Below are positions 16,739 through 24,090 of a DNA stretch of 41,880 bases, one piece after another; position 1 is the stretch's first letter; each line of letters starts with the position of its first letter. The DNA comes from Gemmatimonadota bacterium (GTDB lineage Bacteria > Gemmatimonadota > Gemmatimonadetes > Longimicrobiales > Gaopeijiaceae), in the NCBI GenBank assembly GCA_016209885.1, contig JACQVF010000104.1:1-41880 (forward strand), written 5' to 3'. The position numbers and the translations under genes were made by a program. Below the pieces are notes generated by a model. It saw only the letters and a list, made by a program, of their open reading frames with translations, was not told the DNA's origin and searched no databases.

Positions 16739-17620
16739 ATGGAACGCTGGCTGTACTCCTTGCTTCTCGCGGCTGTCCTCGCCGCCGCGCCCGCTCCAGC
16801 GCTCGCGCAGCAGCCCATGGGCGCGCCGTGGGACTCCGTCGCGCGGATCCTCAGGGCGCCCGGCATGCCGACCGGCGACTACTACCGCTTCAGCATGCCG
16901 CGGCGCGACCTGACGGTGAAGCTCGGCGATGTCACGGTCGCGCCGGCGCTGGCGCTGGGCGCGTGGGCCGGCTTCAGCGGTCCAGGGGACGCCGCGACGA
17001 TGATGGGCGACCTCGTGGTCACCGCCGCGGAGCTTCGGCCGGTGCTCGGCGAGCTTGCGCGCCAGTGGATCGAGGTCACCGCGATCCACAATCATCTGGT
17101 GGGCGAGACGCCGCAGCTCACCTATGTCCACTTTCACGCGAAGGGCGAGGCCTTTGACCTGGCAGGTCGACTGGCCCGCGTGGTCGCGCGCACGGCGACG
17201 CCGCTGCCGGTCGCGCAAGGGCCCGGCCAGCCCGTCGCCATCGACACTGCGGCGGTGTTCCGGACGCTCGGCCGCTCGGGGCGGGCGCAAGGAGATGTCG
17301 CGCAGGTTTCGCTCATCCTGGTGCCGCGGCCGGTGACCCTGCAGGGTCGCGAGGTGACGCCCGCGCTGGGGTACGGGAGCCCCATCAACATCCAGAGGGT
17401 GGACGCCTCGCGCGCGGTGGCCACCGGGGACTTCGCGGTGCTCGGCGATCGCGTGGATCCCATCCTGGATGCGCTGGCGGCCCATGACATCACGGCGACC
17501 GCGGTCCACAGTCACCTCATCAGCGAGTCGCCAGCGCTCTACTACATCCACTTCTGGGCGGATGGGCGATTACCCGATGTGCTGCGCGGGCTGAGGGCTG
17601 CGGTGGACGCAGCTCGCTGA
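16739..17620 (+). CDS. Exported DUF1259 protein with two tandem repeats
   Basis: A 293-aa protein with a signal peptide (MERWLYSLLLAAVLAAAPAPALAQQ). The rest is two copies of the DUF1259 fold. Copy 1 carries FSMPRRDLTVKLGDVTVAPALALGAWAGF and IEVTAIHNHLVGETPQLTYVHFHAKG. Copy 2 carries ALGYGSPINIQRVDASRAVATGDFAVL and ITATAVHSHLISESPALYYIHFWADG. Each has the same His-x-His plus YxHF pattern, a likely metal site. The ATG is preceded by GAGAGGTGCGTC, and the gene starts 10 bp after fetB. A periplasmic partner of the exporter, possibly metal-binding, is inferred from context; the family has no known reaction. Confidence 0.9.
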   Translation: MERWLYSLLLAAVLAAAPAPALAQQPMGAPWDSVARILRAPGMPTGDYYRFSMPRRDLTVKLGDVTVAPALALGAWAGFSGPGDAATMMGDLVVTAAELRPVLGELARQWIEVTAIHNHLVGETPQLTYVHFHAKGEAFDLAGRLARVVARTATPLPVAQGPGQPVAIDTAAVFRTLGRSGRAQGDVAQVSLILVPRPVTLQGREVTPALGYGSPINIQRVDASRAVATGDFAVLGDRVDPILDALAAHDITATAVHSHLISESPALYYIHFWADGRLPDVLRGLRAAVDAAR

Positions 17621-17706
17621 GGGCGGCGAGTCCGCAGGCTTGTGCGAGCTAGCGCTCATCCTTGTCGCCGGGCCCGTGGGGCTTGGTCTCGAAGGACGGT
17701 GAGCCC

Positions 17707-18141
17707 ATGAGATGGATCACGCGAGAGCGCGTGAAGGTGGACCGGGTCGCCTGTCCGTGGCTGATCCGCAAGTTCATCGATCCCGAGGCGGAGTTCATCT
17801 TCGTGCCGGCCGCCGAAGTGCTCGCGGTCGCGGAGCGCGAGGGCGCGATCCCGTTCGACGTACCGGGGGTCGAGTTCGGCCACCACGGGGGAAGGTGCAG
17901 CTTCGAAGCCATCGTGGAGAAGTACGGGATCGAGGATCCGGCGGTCGCCCTTCTGGCGCAGATTGTGCACGGCGCCGATGTTTCCCCCGACCTCTACGGC
18001 CGGCCGGAGGCGCCGGGGCTGAAGGCGGTCGCGGAGGGTTTCCGCCATCTGGGCCTCGCCAACGACCACGAGGTCCTGGAACGCGAGTTCATCGTCTACG
18101 ACGCGCTATACGCATACTGCCGGATGGCTGTGCTGCCCTGA
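17707..18141 (+). CDS. Stand-alone ChrB C-terminal domain protein
   Basis: A 144-aa protein consisting only of a ChrB C-terminal domain. It opens MRWITRERVKVDRVACPWLIRKFIDPEAEFIFV, closely parallel to residues 195-225 of the ChrB at 14055, and continues with IPFDVPGVEFGHHGGRCSFEAIVEKYGI, LAQIVHGADVS and FIVYDALYAYCRM. No DNA-binding N-domain is present, so it probably has an enzymatic or binding role. The ATG at 17707 follows GGACGGTGAGCCC; the extension to 17662 is unlikely. It is separated from DUF1259 by 86 bp with no clear promoter, so it is probably the last gene of the operon. Confidence 0.88.
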   Translation: MRWITRERVKVDRVACPWLIRKFIDPEAEFIFVPAAEVLAVAEREGAIPFDVPGVEFGHHGGRCSFEAIVEKYGIEDPAVALLAQIVHGADVSPDLYGRPEAPGLKAVAEGFRHLGLANDHEVLEREFIVYDALYAYCRMAVLP

Positions 18142-18196
18142 GAATGATCGTCCCGTGAGAAACCGGAGGTGGCTGAGCTCGGCCCCAGCGTGTGAG

Positions 18197-20374
18197 ATGA
18201 CCTCGTACCTGCGCCCGGCCGTATGGCTGGCTTTCGTCCTCGCGGGCGCGGGGTCAGCCGCGAGCGGCCAGTCCCCGCCGGTGCCCCCCAGCCTGCGGGC
18301 CGCTTCGCTCCGGGGCGAGCTTCGCATAGATGGGCGGCTGGACGATGTGGCGTGGGCCGCCGCGGACTCCATCGTGGGCCTCACGGAGATCGAGCCCGAC
18401 GAGGGCGGCGTGCCGGCGGGTCGGACGGTGGTCAAGGTTCTGACGGGCGCCGACGCGCTGGTGATCGGTGTTCTCGCGGACGATCCGCGGCCGGATGGGA
18501 TCGTGAGCTACGCGAAGGCGCGGGACACGGAGTTGCGGAGCGAGGACCACATCAAGCTGGTGCTTGACACGTTCCTCGACGGCCGCTCCGGCTACATCTT
18601 CGCGGTGAATGCCGGGGGCGCGCGCTACGATGCGCTGGTCGCCGACCGCGGCGAGGGTGAGAACTCCAACTGGGACGCGGTCTGGGAGGCGAGGACCGCG
18701 CGCACGCCGACGGGGTGGTCCGCCGAGATCCGGATCCCGGTCAAGAGCCTGATCTTCCGGGAGGGCCTCGAGGCCTGGGGCTTCAACATCGAGCGGCGTA
18801 TTCAGCGGCTCCAGGAAACGAGCCGCTGGTCGGGTGCGCGGCGCGACTACCGCGTGGGGCAGACGAGCCGCGCCGGACTGCTCACGGACCTGCCCCGCTT
18901 CGACCTCGGGCTGGGCACGAGCGTGCGGCCGTCACTGACCGGCGGCGTCGAGCGGCCGGAGCCCGGGGAATCGGCGGACGGGACCGCGGATTTGAGCCTG
19001 GACGTGACCCAGCGCGTGGGCGCGAACCTGCTGGCGTCCCTCACGGTGAACACCGACTTCGCCGAGACCGAGGTCGACACGCGGCGCACCAACCTGACCC
19101 GATTCCCGCTCTTCTTTCCGGAGAAGCGTACCTTCTTCCTCGAGGGCGCCGAGATCTTCGACTTCGGGCTCGGGCTACGGACCTTCAATCAGACGGACCT
19201 CGTCCCCTTCTTCAGCCGCCGCATCGGGCTTCTGCAGGGCCGCGAGGTGCCGATCGTGGCGGGCGGCAAGCTGAACGGCCGACTCGGGCGCACGAGCGTG
19301 GGGGCCCTCGTCGCCCGCACCAATGACGTGACCGGTCTCGCGCCGGACGCGACCATGGGTGTCGTCCGCATCAAGCAGGACGTGCTGGCGGAATCGTCGG
19401 TGGGCGTGATCGCCACGTTCGGCGATCCCCAGGGTCGCGGCGGGAGCTGGATGGCCGGCGTCGATCTCACGTACCAGACCTCGCGCTTCCGCGGCGGCAA
19501 GAACTTCCTGGTGGGCGCCTGGGCGCTTGCCCTCGACCGTGACGATGCCGAGGGGGACCGGCGCGCGTGGGGCCTCAAGATCGACTACCCGAACGACGAC
19601 TGGGACATCGCGCTTACCTACAAGCGGCTCGGCGAGAGCTTCCTTCCGCCCCTGGGCTTCGTGCCGCGTACCGGCGTTCAGATGGCCGATGGCGGGATCA
19701 ACTACCGACACCGGCCGAATGGCGGCGTCTTTCGCACGCTGTACTACGAGCTGCGGCCCAATGTCGTCCTCGACCTGACGGGTCGCTGGGAGAGCTACCG
19801 CGTGTTCACGGCGCCCTTGAACTGGCGGCTCGAGAGCGGCGACCGCTTCGAGCTGAATTGGGTGCCCCAGGGCGAGCGGCTCCGCGCGCCCTTCGAAGTG
19901 GCGGAAGGCCTTCGTATCCCGGCGGGCGCCTACCACTTCACGCGCTACCGGCTGGAGGGCGAGTTCGCGGCGAAGCGGAAGCTCTCCGGCCAGCTCACGT
20001 GGTGGTTCGGCGGCTTCTACAGCGGCTCGCTCCACCAGATCCAGCTTCGGAGCGCGTGGAACCCGTCGCCGCTCTTTACCATCGAGGTGACGGGCGAGCG
20101 CGACGTCGGGGATCTGCCCGAGGGCTACTTCACCGTGAACCTCGTGGGCACGCGCGTGAAGCTGAATCTGTCGCCGGACTTCCAGCTCGCCAGCTACATC
20201 CAGTACGATACGCAGAGCCGCTCGCTCGGCTCCAACACGCGCCTGCGCTGGACCTTCCACCCGCTGGGCGACCTCTTCATCGTCTACAATCACAACCTTC
20301 GCGACCGCTTCGACCGCTGGGCGTTCGAGTCGAGTCAGCTTCTCGCCAAGGTCCAGTACACGCTGCGGTACTGA
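18197..20374 (+). CDS. DUF5916 family outer-membrane protein with carbohydrate-binding-like N-domain
   Basis: A secreted protein of about 725 aa. A signal peptide (LRPAVWLAFVLAGAGSAASGQ) is followed by a family-9 carbohydrate-binding-like domain: GELRIDGRLDDVAWAAADSI, VLTGADALVIGVLADDP, HIKLVLDTFLDGRSGYIFAVNAGG and WSAEIRIPVKSL. From about residue 230 the DUF5916 part consists of amphipathic strands like an outer-membrane barrel (FPLFFPEKRTFFLEGAEIFDFG, FFSRRIGL, and the C-terminal SQLLAKVQYTLRY ending in an aromatic-terminal residue pair). ATG at 18197 is chosen; GTG at 18155 is possible. Such proteins are common in Gemmatimonadota and Bacteroidota; their substrate is unknown. Confidence 0.9.
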   Translation: MTSYLRPAVWLAFVLAGAGSAASGQSPPVPPSLRAASLRGELRIDGRLDDVAWAAADSIVGLTEIEPDEGGVPAGRTVVKVLTGADALVIGVLADDPRPDGIVSYAKARDTELRSEDHIKLVLDTFLDGRSGYIFAVNAGGARYDALVADRGEGENSNWDAVWEARTARTPTGWSAEIRIPVKSLIFREGLEAWGFNIERRIQRLQETSRWSGARRDYRVGQTSRAGLLTDLPRFDLGLGTSVRPSLTGGVERPEPGESADGTADLSLDVTQRVGANLLASLTVNTDFAETEVDTRRTNLTRFPLFFPEKRTFFLEGAEIFDFGLGLRTFNQTDLVPFFSRRIGLLQGREVPIVAGGKLNGRLGRTSVGALVARTNDVTGLAPDATMGVVRIKQDVLAESSVGVIATFGDPQGRGGSWMAGVDLTYQTSRFRGGKNFLVGAWALALDRDDAEGDRRAWGLKIDYPNDDWDIALTYKRLGESFLPPLGFVPRTGVQMADGGINYRHRPNGGVFRTLYYELRPNVVLDLTGRWESYRVFTAPLNWRLESGDRFELNWVPQGERLRAPFEVAEGLRIPAGAYHFTRYRLEGEFAAKRKLSGQLTWWFGGFYSGSLHQIQLRSAWNPSPLFTIEVTGERDVGDLPEGYFTVNLVGTRVKLNLSPDFQLASYIQYDTQSRSLGSNTRLRWTFHPLGDLFIVYNHNLRDRFDRWAFESSQLLAKVQYTLRY

Positions 20375-20507
20375 TGGCACGGGTCTGCGGGCTGGCATGG
20401 CGATAACGCGGCCGGCGAGTCGACGCGGCACGATGTCGATCCGCGAAGAACTACGCGACGAGTCGCTGCTCGACCGCCACCAGGCGATCGCTGACGCTGC
20501 GAAAACG

Positions 20508-20957
20508 CTACCGCATGTCGTCGGCGAGCACGTCGACACGGCCGCTGAGCACCAGCAGGCCGTCTTCTACCTTCTCCACCCGGTTTTCCAGCGCCGCGAC
20601 GCGGTTCCCCAGCACGTCGACTCGCTGGGACAGGAGCGCGGTTTCCTCGCGCAGTCCATCGAGCGCGCTCGTGACCCGGGCTTCGAACTGCTCGATGCGC
20701 AGCTCCAGGGTACGGAAGCGTTCGTCGACCGAGAGGAACCTCTCGGTGAATTCCACGTGCATGGCGTCGACGCGCTGCTCGAGCCGGTCCATGCGCGTCT
20801 CGAGCCGAGCAAAACGGCCGTCCATCGCCTCGAAGTGGCCGGCGATGGCGGCCATCATGCGGTCGAACCGCGCATCGATCTGTTCGAACCGCGCGTCGAT
20901 TTGTTGGAACCGCGCGTCGATCCGCTCGAAGTGAGCCCGCAGTTCCGCGTCGTCCAC
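20508..20957 (-). CDS. Coiled-coil repeat protein
   Basis: A 149-aa protein made almost wholly of heptad-like repeats: RIDARFQQIDARFEQIDARFDRM, then MDGRFARLETRMDRLEQRVDAM, FRTLELRIEQFEARV, LSQRVDVLGNRVAALENRVEKV and LSGRVDVLADDMR. No enzymatic domain is present; it probably forms a long parallel coiled coil. GTG at 20957 is chosen because a perfect TATAAT lies only 6 nt upstream, suggesting a leaderless transcript. The frame stays open to 21401, but that part is the antisense of another gene. Similar small proteins occur scattered in Gemmatimonadota and cyanobacteria; the role is unknown. Confidence 0.7.
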   Translation of the reverse strand: MDDAELRAHFERIDARFQQIDARFEQIDARFDRMMAAIAGHFEAMDGRFARLETRMDRLEQRVDAMHVEFTERFLSVDERFRTLELRIEQFEARVTSALDGLREETALLSQRVDVLGNRVAALENRVEKVEDGLLVLSGRVDVLADDMR

Positions 20958-20963
20958 GGGCCC

Positions 20964-20969
20964 ATTATA
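20964..20969 (-). promoter_or_regulatory. -10 box (TATAAT) of a leaderless gene
   Basis: Minus-strand TATAAT is separated by only six bases (GGGCCC) from the GTG at 20957. Transcription would begin at or next to the start codon. A weak -35-like TGGACC lies about 20 bp upstream. A purine run (AAAGGCGAGG) precedes the box and cannot serve as a Shine-Dalgarno if the transcript begins after it. Confidence 0.6.
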
Positions 20970-21237
20970 GCCTCGCCTTTCGGCGGGGGTCCATAGCGGG
21001 GCGGGACGCTGCGAGCATTCACTAGAGACAACCAGCAGGCCACGGCCGCGTCGCCCCGGCCCCCTGGCCAGCCCCGGGGTGCCCTCGTATTCTGGCGAGG
21101 CACCGACAGGTGGCAGGAAGTGCTCGGGTGCGGCGGCCCGGCCCTGTACATCGACGAGCGCACGTGCGTATCGCCGCCCAGGCGCTTCGCGGGCGCGCCC
21201 CTGGCCGTCGCGGATCCCCTTGATACCGGAGGTCGGA

Positions 21238-22275
21238 GTGCCGGATCCTTTCGACATGGACGCGAACGGGTTCGAGGCGCCGGACGGCGATGTCCGCAGC
21301 GCCAGCGGTTCGGTTTCGGACGGGGATGACCCGCTTGCCGACGCGCGGCGTATGGCCGAGCGGGTGGTGCACGAGGTGCTCGCTGCCAACCCCGAAGCCA
21401 CGCTCGAAGATCTGAACGCGGCACTCGCTGCCCGCGTCGACGCCTACAACCGCCGGCCGCAGCGGGAGCTGGGCGGGCTCTCCCCGGTGCAGGTGCAACG
21501 ACTGCTTGCGGACCGCCTGGACGGCCGGGGTCCCATCCGGCTGACCTCGACGCTGCATGTCGCGGACCTGGCCGCCGCCCGCACGCTGGCCAACGCTCGC
21601 GCGTTCCTCGCCCTGCTCGCGGAGGGCGGCGGGTTCCGGGCCACGAGCGCCGGTAACCTGAACCGCACCGTCGTCGCCGAGCTACTCGCGCGGCTGAACT
21701 GGCCAGCCGATTACATGGAGTTGCTGCTCCGGTATAGCAAGAGAGTGAACGAGCAGGATGTCCCTCCGCTGCACGTGCTGCGGATCCTGCTGACGCTGGC
21801 GGGGCTGCTCCGGCGGGTTAAGGGTTCGTTCCGGATCACGCGGAAGGGCCGTGAGCTGGCGGACGCCGAGCGCGCCGGTGAGCTCTATACCCTGCTCTTC
21901 CGGACGCACTTCGCGGAGCTGAACCTGGCCCTGCTCGACCGGAACCCCGAAGCTCCCGGCTTCCAGCACACCCTTCCGTTCACTCTCTACCGCTTCGGCC
22001 GGCTCGCCGCCACCTGGAAGAGCGCGGAGGAGCTCGCAGCCGAGGCGCCGCTGCCTTCGCTCCGCGAAGAGGTGCCGATCCGTCACTTCGGCTACGGACC
22101 GGACTCCTTCGAGTACGACCCGCTCCCCGACGTGCTCGAGTGGCGGTTCCTCGATCCGCTGAACGGGTTCGGCCTGGCCGAGCGTCGCGAGGAGCCGGGC
22201 GAGCACCCGCGGCGGCCGCGCCGCCTCTACCGCAGGACCGACCTCTTCGACCGCTTCCTGCACTTCGAGCTGTGA
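21238..22275 (+). CDS. Conserved hypothetical protein with winged-helix-like segments
   Basis: A 345-aa protein without a named family. GTG at 21238 has GGAGG 5 nt upstream and is preferred over 21079. The N-terminal part reads ADARRMAERVVHEVLAANP and YNRRPQRELGGLSPVQVQRLL, a motif resembling the C-terminal tail of some transposases or of a small uncharacterised family. The middle contains LLAEGGGFRATSAGNLNRTVVAELL and VLRILLTLAGLLRRVKGSFRITRKGREL, both like winged-helix domains, the second with a typical wing. The C-terminus is rich in aromatic and charged residues (FEYDPLPDVLEWRFLDPLNGFG). It sits next to toxin-antitoxin genes. A DNA- or RNA-binding role is possible but unproven. Confidence 0.7.
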   Translation: MPDPFDMDANGFEAPDGDVRSASGSVSDGDDPLADARRMAERVVHEVLAANPEATLEDLNAALAARVDAYNRRPQRELGGLSPVQVQRLLADRLDGRGPIRLTSTLHVADLAAARTLANARAFLALLAEGGGFRATSAGNLNRTVVAELLARLNWPADYMELLLRYSKRVNEQDVPPLHVLRILLTLAGLLRRVKGSFRITRKGRELADAERAGELYTLLFRTHFAELNLALLDRNPEAPGFQHTLPFTLYRFGRLAATWKSAEELAAEAPLPSLREEVPIRHFGYGPDSFEYDPLPDVLEWRFLDPLNGFGLAERREEPGEHPRRPRRLYRRTDLFDRFLHFEL

Positions 22276-22292
22276 CACTGAGGGCGCCCGCT

Positions 22293-22343
22293 CCGGCCGC
22301 CACGGGCAAGGGAGAGCCGGCGGGTGGAGCGAACAGAGGCTCG
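22293..22343 (+). repeat. 50-bp direct repeat flanking vapBC, copy 1
   Basis: This 51-bp segment recurs at 23076-23125 in the same orientation with one indel and two substitutions. The shared core is GGGAGAGCCGGCGGGTGGAG, followed by CGAACAGAGG. The two copies bracket the vapBC cassette, and homology stops immediately beyond them. Confidence 0.8.
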
Positions 22344-22362
22344 CAGGAAAGGGGGTGTAGAA

Positions 22363-22767
22363 CTACTGCCGCGTTCCCGCCACCCTCAGGAGTTCCACGT
22401 GGTAGGCTTCGAATTGGTCGTCAGCCGTCAGGATAGGCAGCCCCTCCAACTGCGCCTGGGCTACCAGGAGCCGGTCGAACGGATCCCGGTGATGAAAGGG
22501 GAGAGTCGCCACACGAAGCGCGTGGACCACGGTCACGAAGAGAGGTTCGACGCCGCTCACTTGGATCCGCGCCGGAACGTACTGCTCCGGCGGAGCGGGG
22601 AGCGGAAGCCTCCCCAGCGCGAACTTGATGGCGATCTCCCATGCACTGGCTGCGGACAGGTACAGGACGTTGTCAGGATCCTCCACTAGGTCGAGGGCCT
22701 TCCGGCCCAGACGCTCCGGAGAAACCTGCATCCAGAGCCAGCACTGAGTGTCGAGAAGGACCCTCAG
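22363..22767 (-). CDS. vapC: VapC-type PIN-domain toxin
   Basis: A PIN-domain ribonuclease toxin of 134 aa, paired with the antitoxin encoded just upstream. The first ATG (22729-22731) would remove the catalytic N-terminal strand. Reading 12 codons further gives RVLLDTQCWLWM with the first metal-binding Asp, so the likely start is CTG at 22767, which overlaps the antitoxin stop (CTGA). Other PIN residues are Glu in SAASAWEIAIKFALGRL and the Asp pair in PFHHRDPFDRLLVAQAQ, then ILTADDQFEAY. An initiation codon other than ATG would lower toxin yield. An annotation starting at 22731 would give 122 aa. Confidence 0.88.
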   Translation of the reverse strand: MRVLLDTQCWLWMQVSPERLGRKALDLVEDPDNVLYLSAASAWEIAIKFALGRLPLPAPPEQYVPARIQVSGVEPLFVTVVHALRVATLPFHHRDPFDRLLVAQAQLEGLPILTADDQFEAYHVELLRVAGTRQ

Positions 22768-22997
22768 GACTCGAACTCCGCCAGGACCCCGGGGGGCAGG
22801 GGAGCGTCGAAATCCTCGGGGACATCGAAGACCCCGCGGTCGATCCCCAGCTCACGACGGCGGCCTTTCTCGTACGGCACGAGACGGGCCACCGGACGCC
22901 CTCGATTGGAGATGATCACCTCCTCGCCGGCCGCCACGCGGCGGAGAAGCTGCGAGAGCTTGGTTTTGGCCTCGTGGACGCCGATCTCCCTCTGCAT
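22764..22997 (-). CDS. vapB: Phd/YefM-type antitoxin (VapB)
   Basis: A 77-aa antitoxin of the Phd/YefM fold: IGVHEAKTKLSQLLRRVAAGEEVIISNRGRPVARLVPY is the N-terminal DNA-binding and dimerisation part. The acidic C-terminus (FDVPEDFDAPLPPGVLAEFES) would wrap the toxin. Its TGA overlaps the proposed CTG of vapC. The ATG at 22997 lies 7 nt after a -10 box, so the mRNA is probably leaderless and no Shine-Dalgarno is needed. The pair sits between direct repeats, as a mobile or duplicated cassette would. Confidence 0.88.
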   Translation of the reverse strand: MQREIGVHEAKTKLSQLLRRVAAGEEVIISNRGRPVARLVPYEKGRRRELGIDRGVFDVPEDFDAPLPPGVLAEFES

Positions 22998-23004
22998 AGA
23001 AGAA

Positions 23005-23033
23005 CTAATAAACTAGCTCATAGACTAAGTCAA
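23005..23033 (-). promoter_or_regulatory. vapBC promoter (TTGACT-17-TATTAG)
   Basis: Minus strand: -35 TTGACT (23033-23028), a 17-bp spacer, and -10 TATTAG (23010-23005), followed by 7 nt and the ATG of vapB. This is one of the best sigma-70-type promoters in the window. The spacer and -35 include short dyads (GACTTAGTC) that could be the antitoxin operator. Its AT-rich sequence contrasts with the GC-rich surroundings. Confidence 0.75.
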
Positions 23034-23075
23034 TCGGCCCGCCGGAGCCAAACCTGCCGCCGTCCCTACGCAGCC

Positions 23076-23125
23076 CCGGCCGCCGCGGGCAGGGAGAGCC
23101 GGCGGGTGGAGCGAACAGAGGTTCG
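23076..23125 (+). repeat. 50-bp direct repeat flanking vapBC, copy 2
   Basis: Second copy of the repeat described at 22293-22343, in the same orientation and about 783 bp away. It carries GGCCGCCGCGGGCAGGGAGA and then the same GAGCCGGCGGGTGGAGCGAA. It lies upstream of the vapBC promoter, beside the end of the Uma2 gene. Confidence 0.8.
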
Positions 23126-23190
23126 AAGGGAAGCGCGCGCAGGGGCTCCCGGCAGTTGCGCGGGGTCGTGCTCGCCCCGGTAGGGCAGCC

Positions 23191-23772
23191 TCAGGAGGGT
23201 TCCGGTGGGCCCTCGACGTCGGTGCCCTCGTAGATGTCGTCCAGCGACAGCCCGACCTCGGGGCACGGCAAGGGTATCGTCCCAGTGTCCGCCGCCTCCG
23301 CGTGGATCCAGTGGCCGGCCTCGTCCCGCCAGTGCCGCTCGACTCGCCGCCGGTCCTGGTCTACGATGACGTACCCCTCAAGGCTGGGGATCTGCTTGTA
23401 GACGACGAGTTTCTCCCGCCGGTCGATGGCATCCGTGGACGGGGAGGTCACCTCGATCACCAGGCAGGGCGCATCCTCGACGAGCGGGTCGCGGCCGGCG
23501 GGTCCGCAGGCGACCATGACGTCTGGGTAGTAGATGATATCCTGGGCGGCCCGGAGCTTCACGTCGCCGGCGTAGACCCGGCAGGAGCCGCCGCGGGCCG
23601 CAGCGACCAGCCGGGTCGCGATGTTGAGGGCGATGCGGTTGTGCCGCCGGCTCGCGTCGGCGAGGGCGTAAGGACCGCCCGCGACGTATTCGTGACGGAC
23701 GTCGCTCGCCTGCTCGCACCGAAGATATTCCTCGACGCTCGGCAGTCGGCGCGGAGTCGCGGGACGAGCCAT
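23191..23772 (-). CDS. Uma2 family restriction-endonuclease-fold protein
   Basis: A 193-aa member of the Uma2 (DUF820) family, which has a PD-(D/E)XK nuclease fold. Visible motifs are the N-terminal SVEEYLRCEQASDVRHEYVAG and HNRIALNIATRLVAAA, the catalytic Asp in YYPDVMVACGP (Asp84), Glu and neighbours in CLVIEVTSPSTDAIDRREKLVVY (Glu107, Lys121), and YVIVDQDRRRVE. The family is often multiplied in cyanobacteria and Gemmatimonadota and its biological target is not established. The ATG at 23772 is preceded by TATAGT at 6 nt, so it is probably leaderless. Confidence 0.9.
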   Translation of the reverse strand: MARPATPRRLPSVEEYLRCEQASDVRHEYVAGGPYALADASRRHNRIALNIATRLVAAARGGSCRVYAGDVKLRAAQDIIYYPDVMVACGPAGRDPLVEDAPCLVIEVTSPSTDAIDRREKLVVYKQIPSLEGYVIVDQDRRRVERHWRDEAGHWIHAEAADTGTIPLPCPEVGLSLDDIYEGTDVEGPPEPS

Positions 23773-23778
23773 AGTTCA

Positions 23779-23784
23779 ACTATA
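23779..23784 (-). promoter_or_regulatory. -10 box (TATAGT) of the Uma2 gene
   Basis: Minus-strand TATAGT lies 6 nt (TGAACT) upstream of the ATG at 23772, the distance at which transcription normally starts. No Shine-Dalgarno is present. A weak TTCCCC sits 17 bp upstream at the -35 position. Confidence 0.55.
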
Positions 23785-23952
23785 CCCCGTGCCGCGGGCC
23801 CGGGGAATAGCCGGATGCGCGCCGCCGCCAGGCGATGCGTTGTCGGATCTGCCGGAGCGGGCAGCGAGATCTCGCGGGCTATGGGCGCCTGACCGCGGTG
23901 GACGTTGTCCATGACATCCTGCTCTGCGAGACCAGCCGCGTCTACCACAACG

Positions 23953-24090
23953 TCACGTCCGGAAACGACCGGAAGGCGCGGCAGGTCTCGATCTCGACGA
24001 TTCCGGGCGACGCAGAACCGCACGCCCCTCGTCCGCCCGGGACCGCCCCAGATAGACCTCGAGCAGGACGCTCGAATCGAGGTAGATCAC
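23953..24090 (-). pseudogene. Frameshifted, truncated vapC (PIN toxin remnant)
   Basis: GTG at 24090 overlaps the antitoxin stop (GTGA) and begins VIYLDSSVLLEVYLGRSRADEGRAVLRR, a normal VapC N-terminus with its first catalytic Asp. The frame then runs into non-homologous sequence and stops at 23953. In another frame the expected second motif appears as SPGIVEIETCRAF, but that frame stops soon after at a TAG. The C-terminal catalytic aspartates are not recognisable. The toxin is therefore inactivated by a frameshift and truncation while its antitoxin remains open. Confidence 0.7.

Noticed and set aside
20958-21401. N-terminal extension of the coiled-coil protein
   Set aside because: The extra residues are Ser/Pro/Gly-rich antisense of the gene at 21238 and would contain the TATAAT box.
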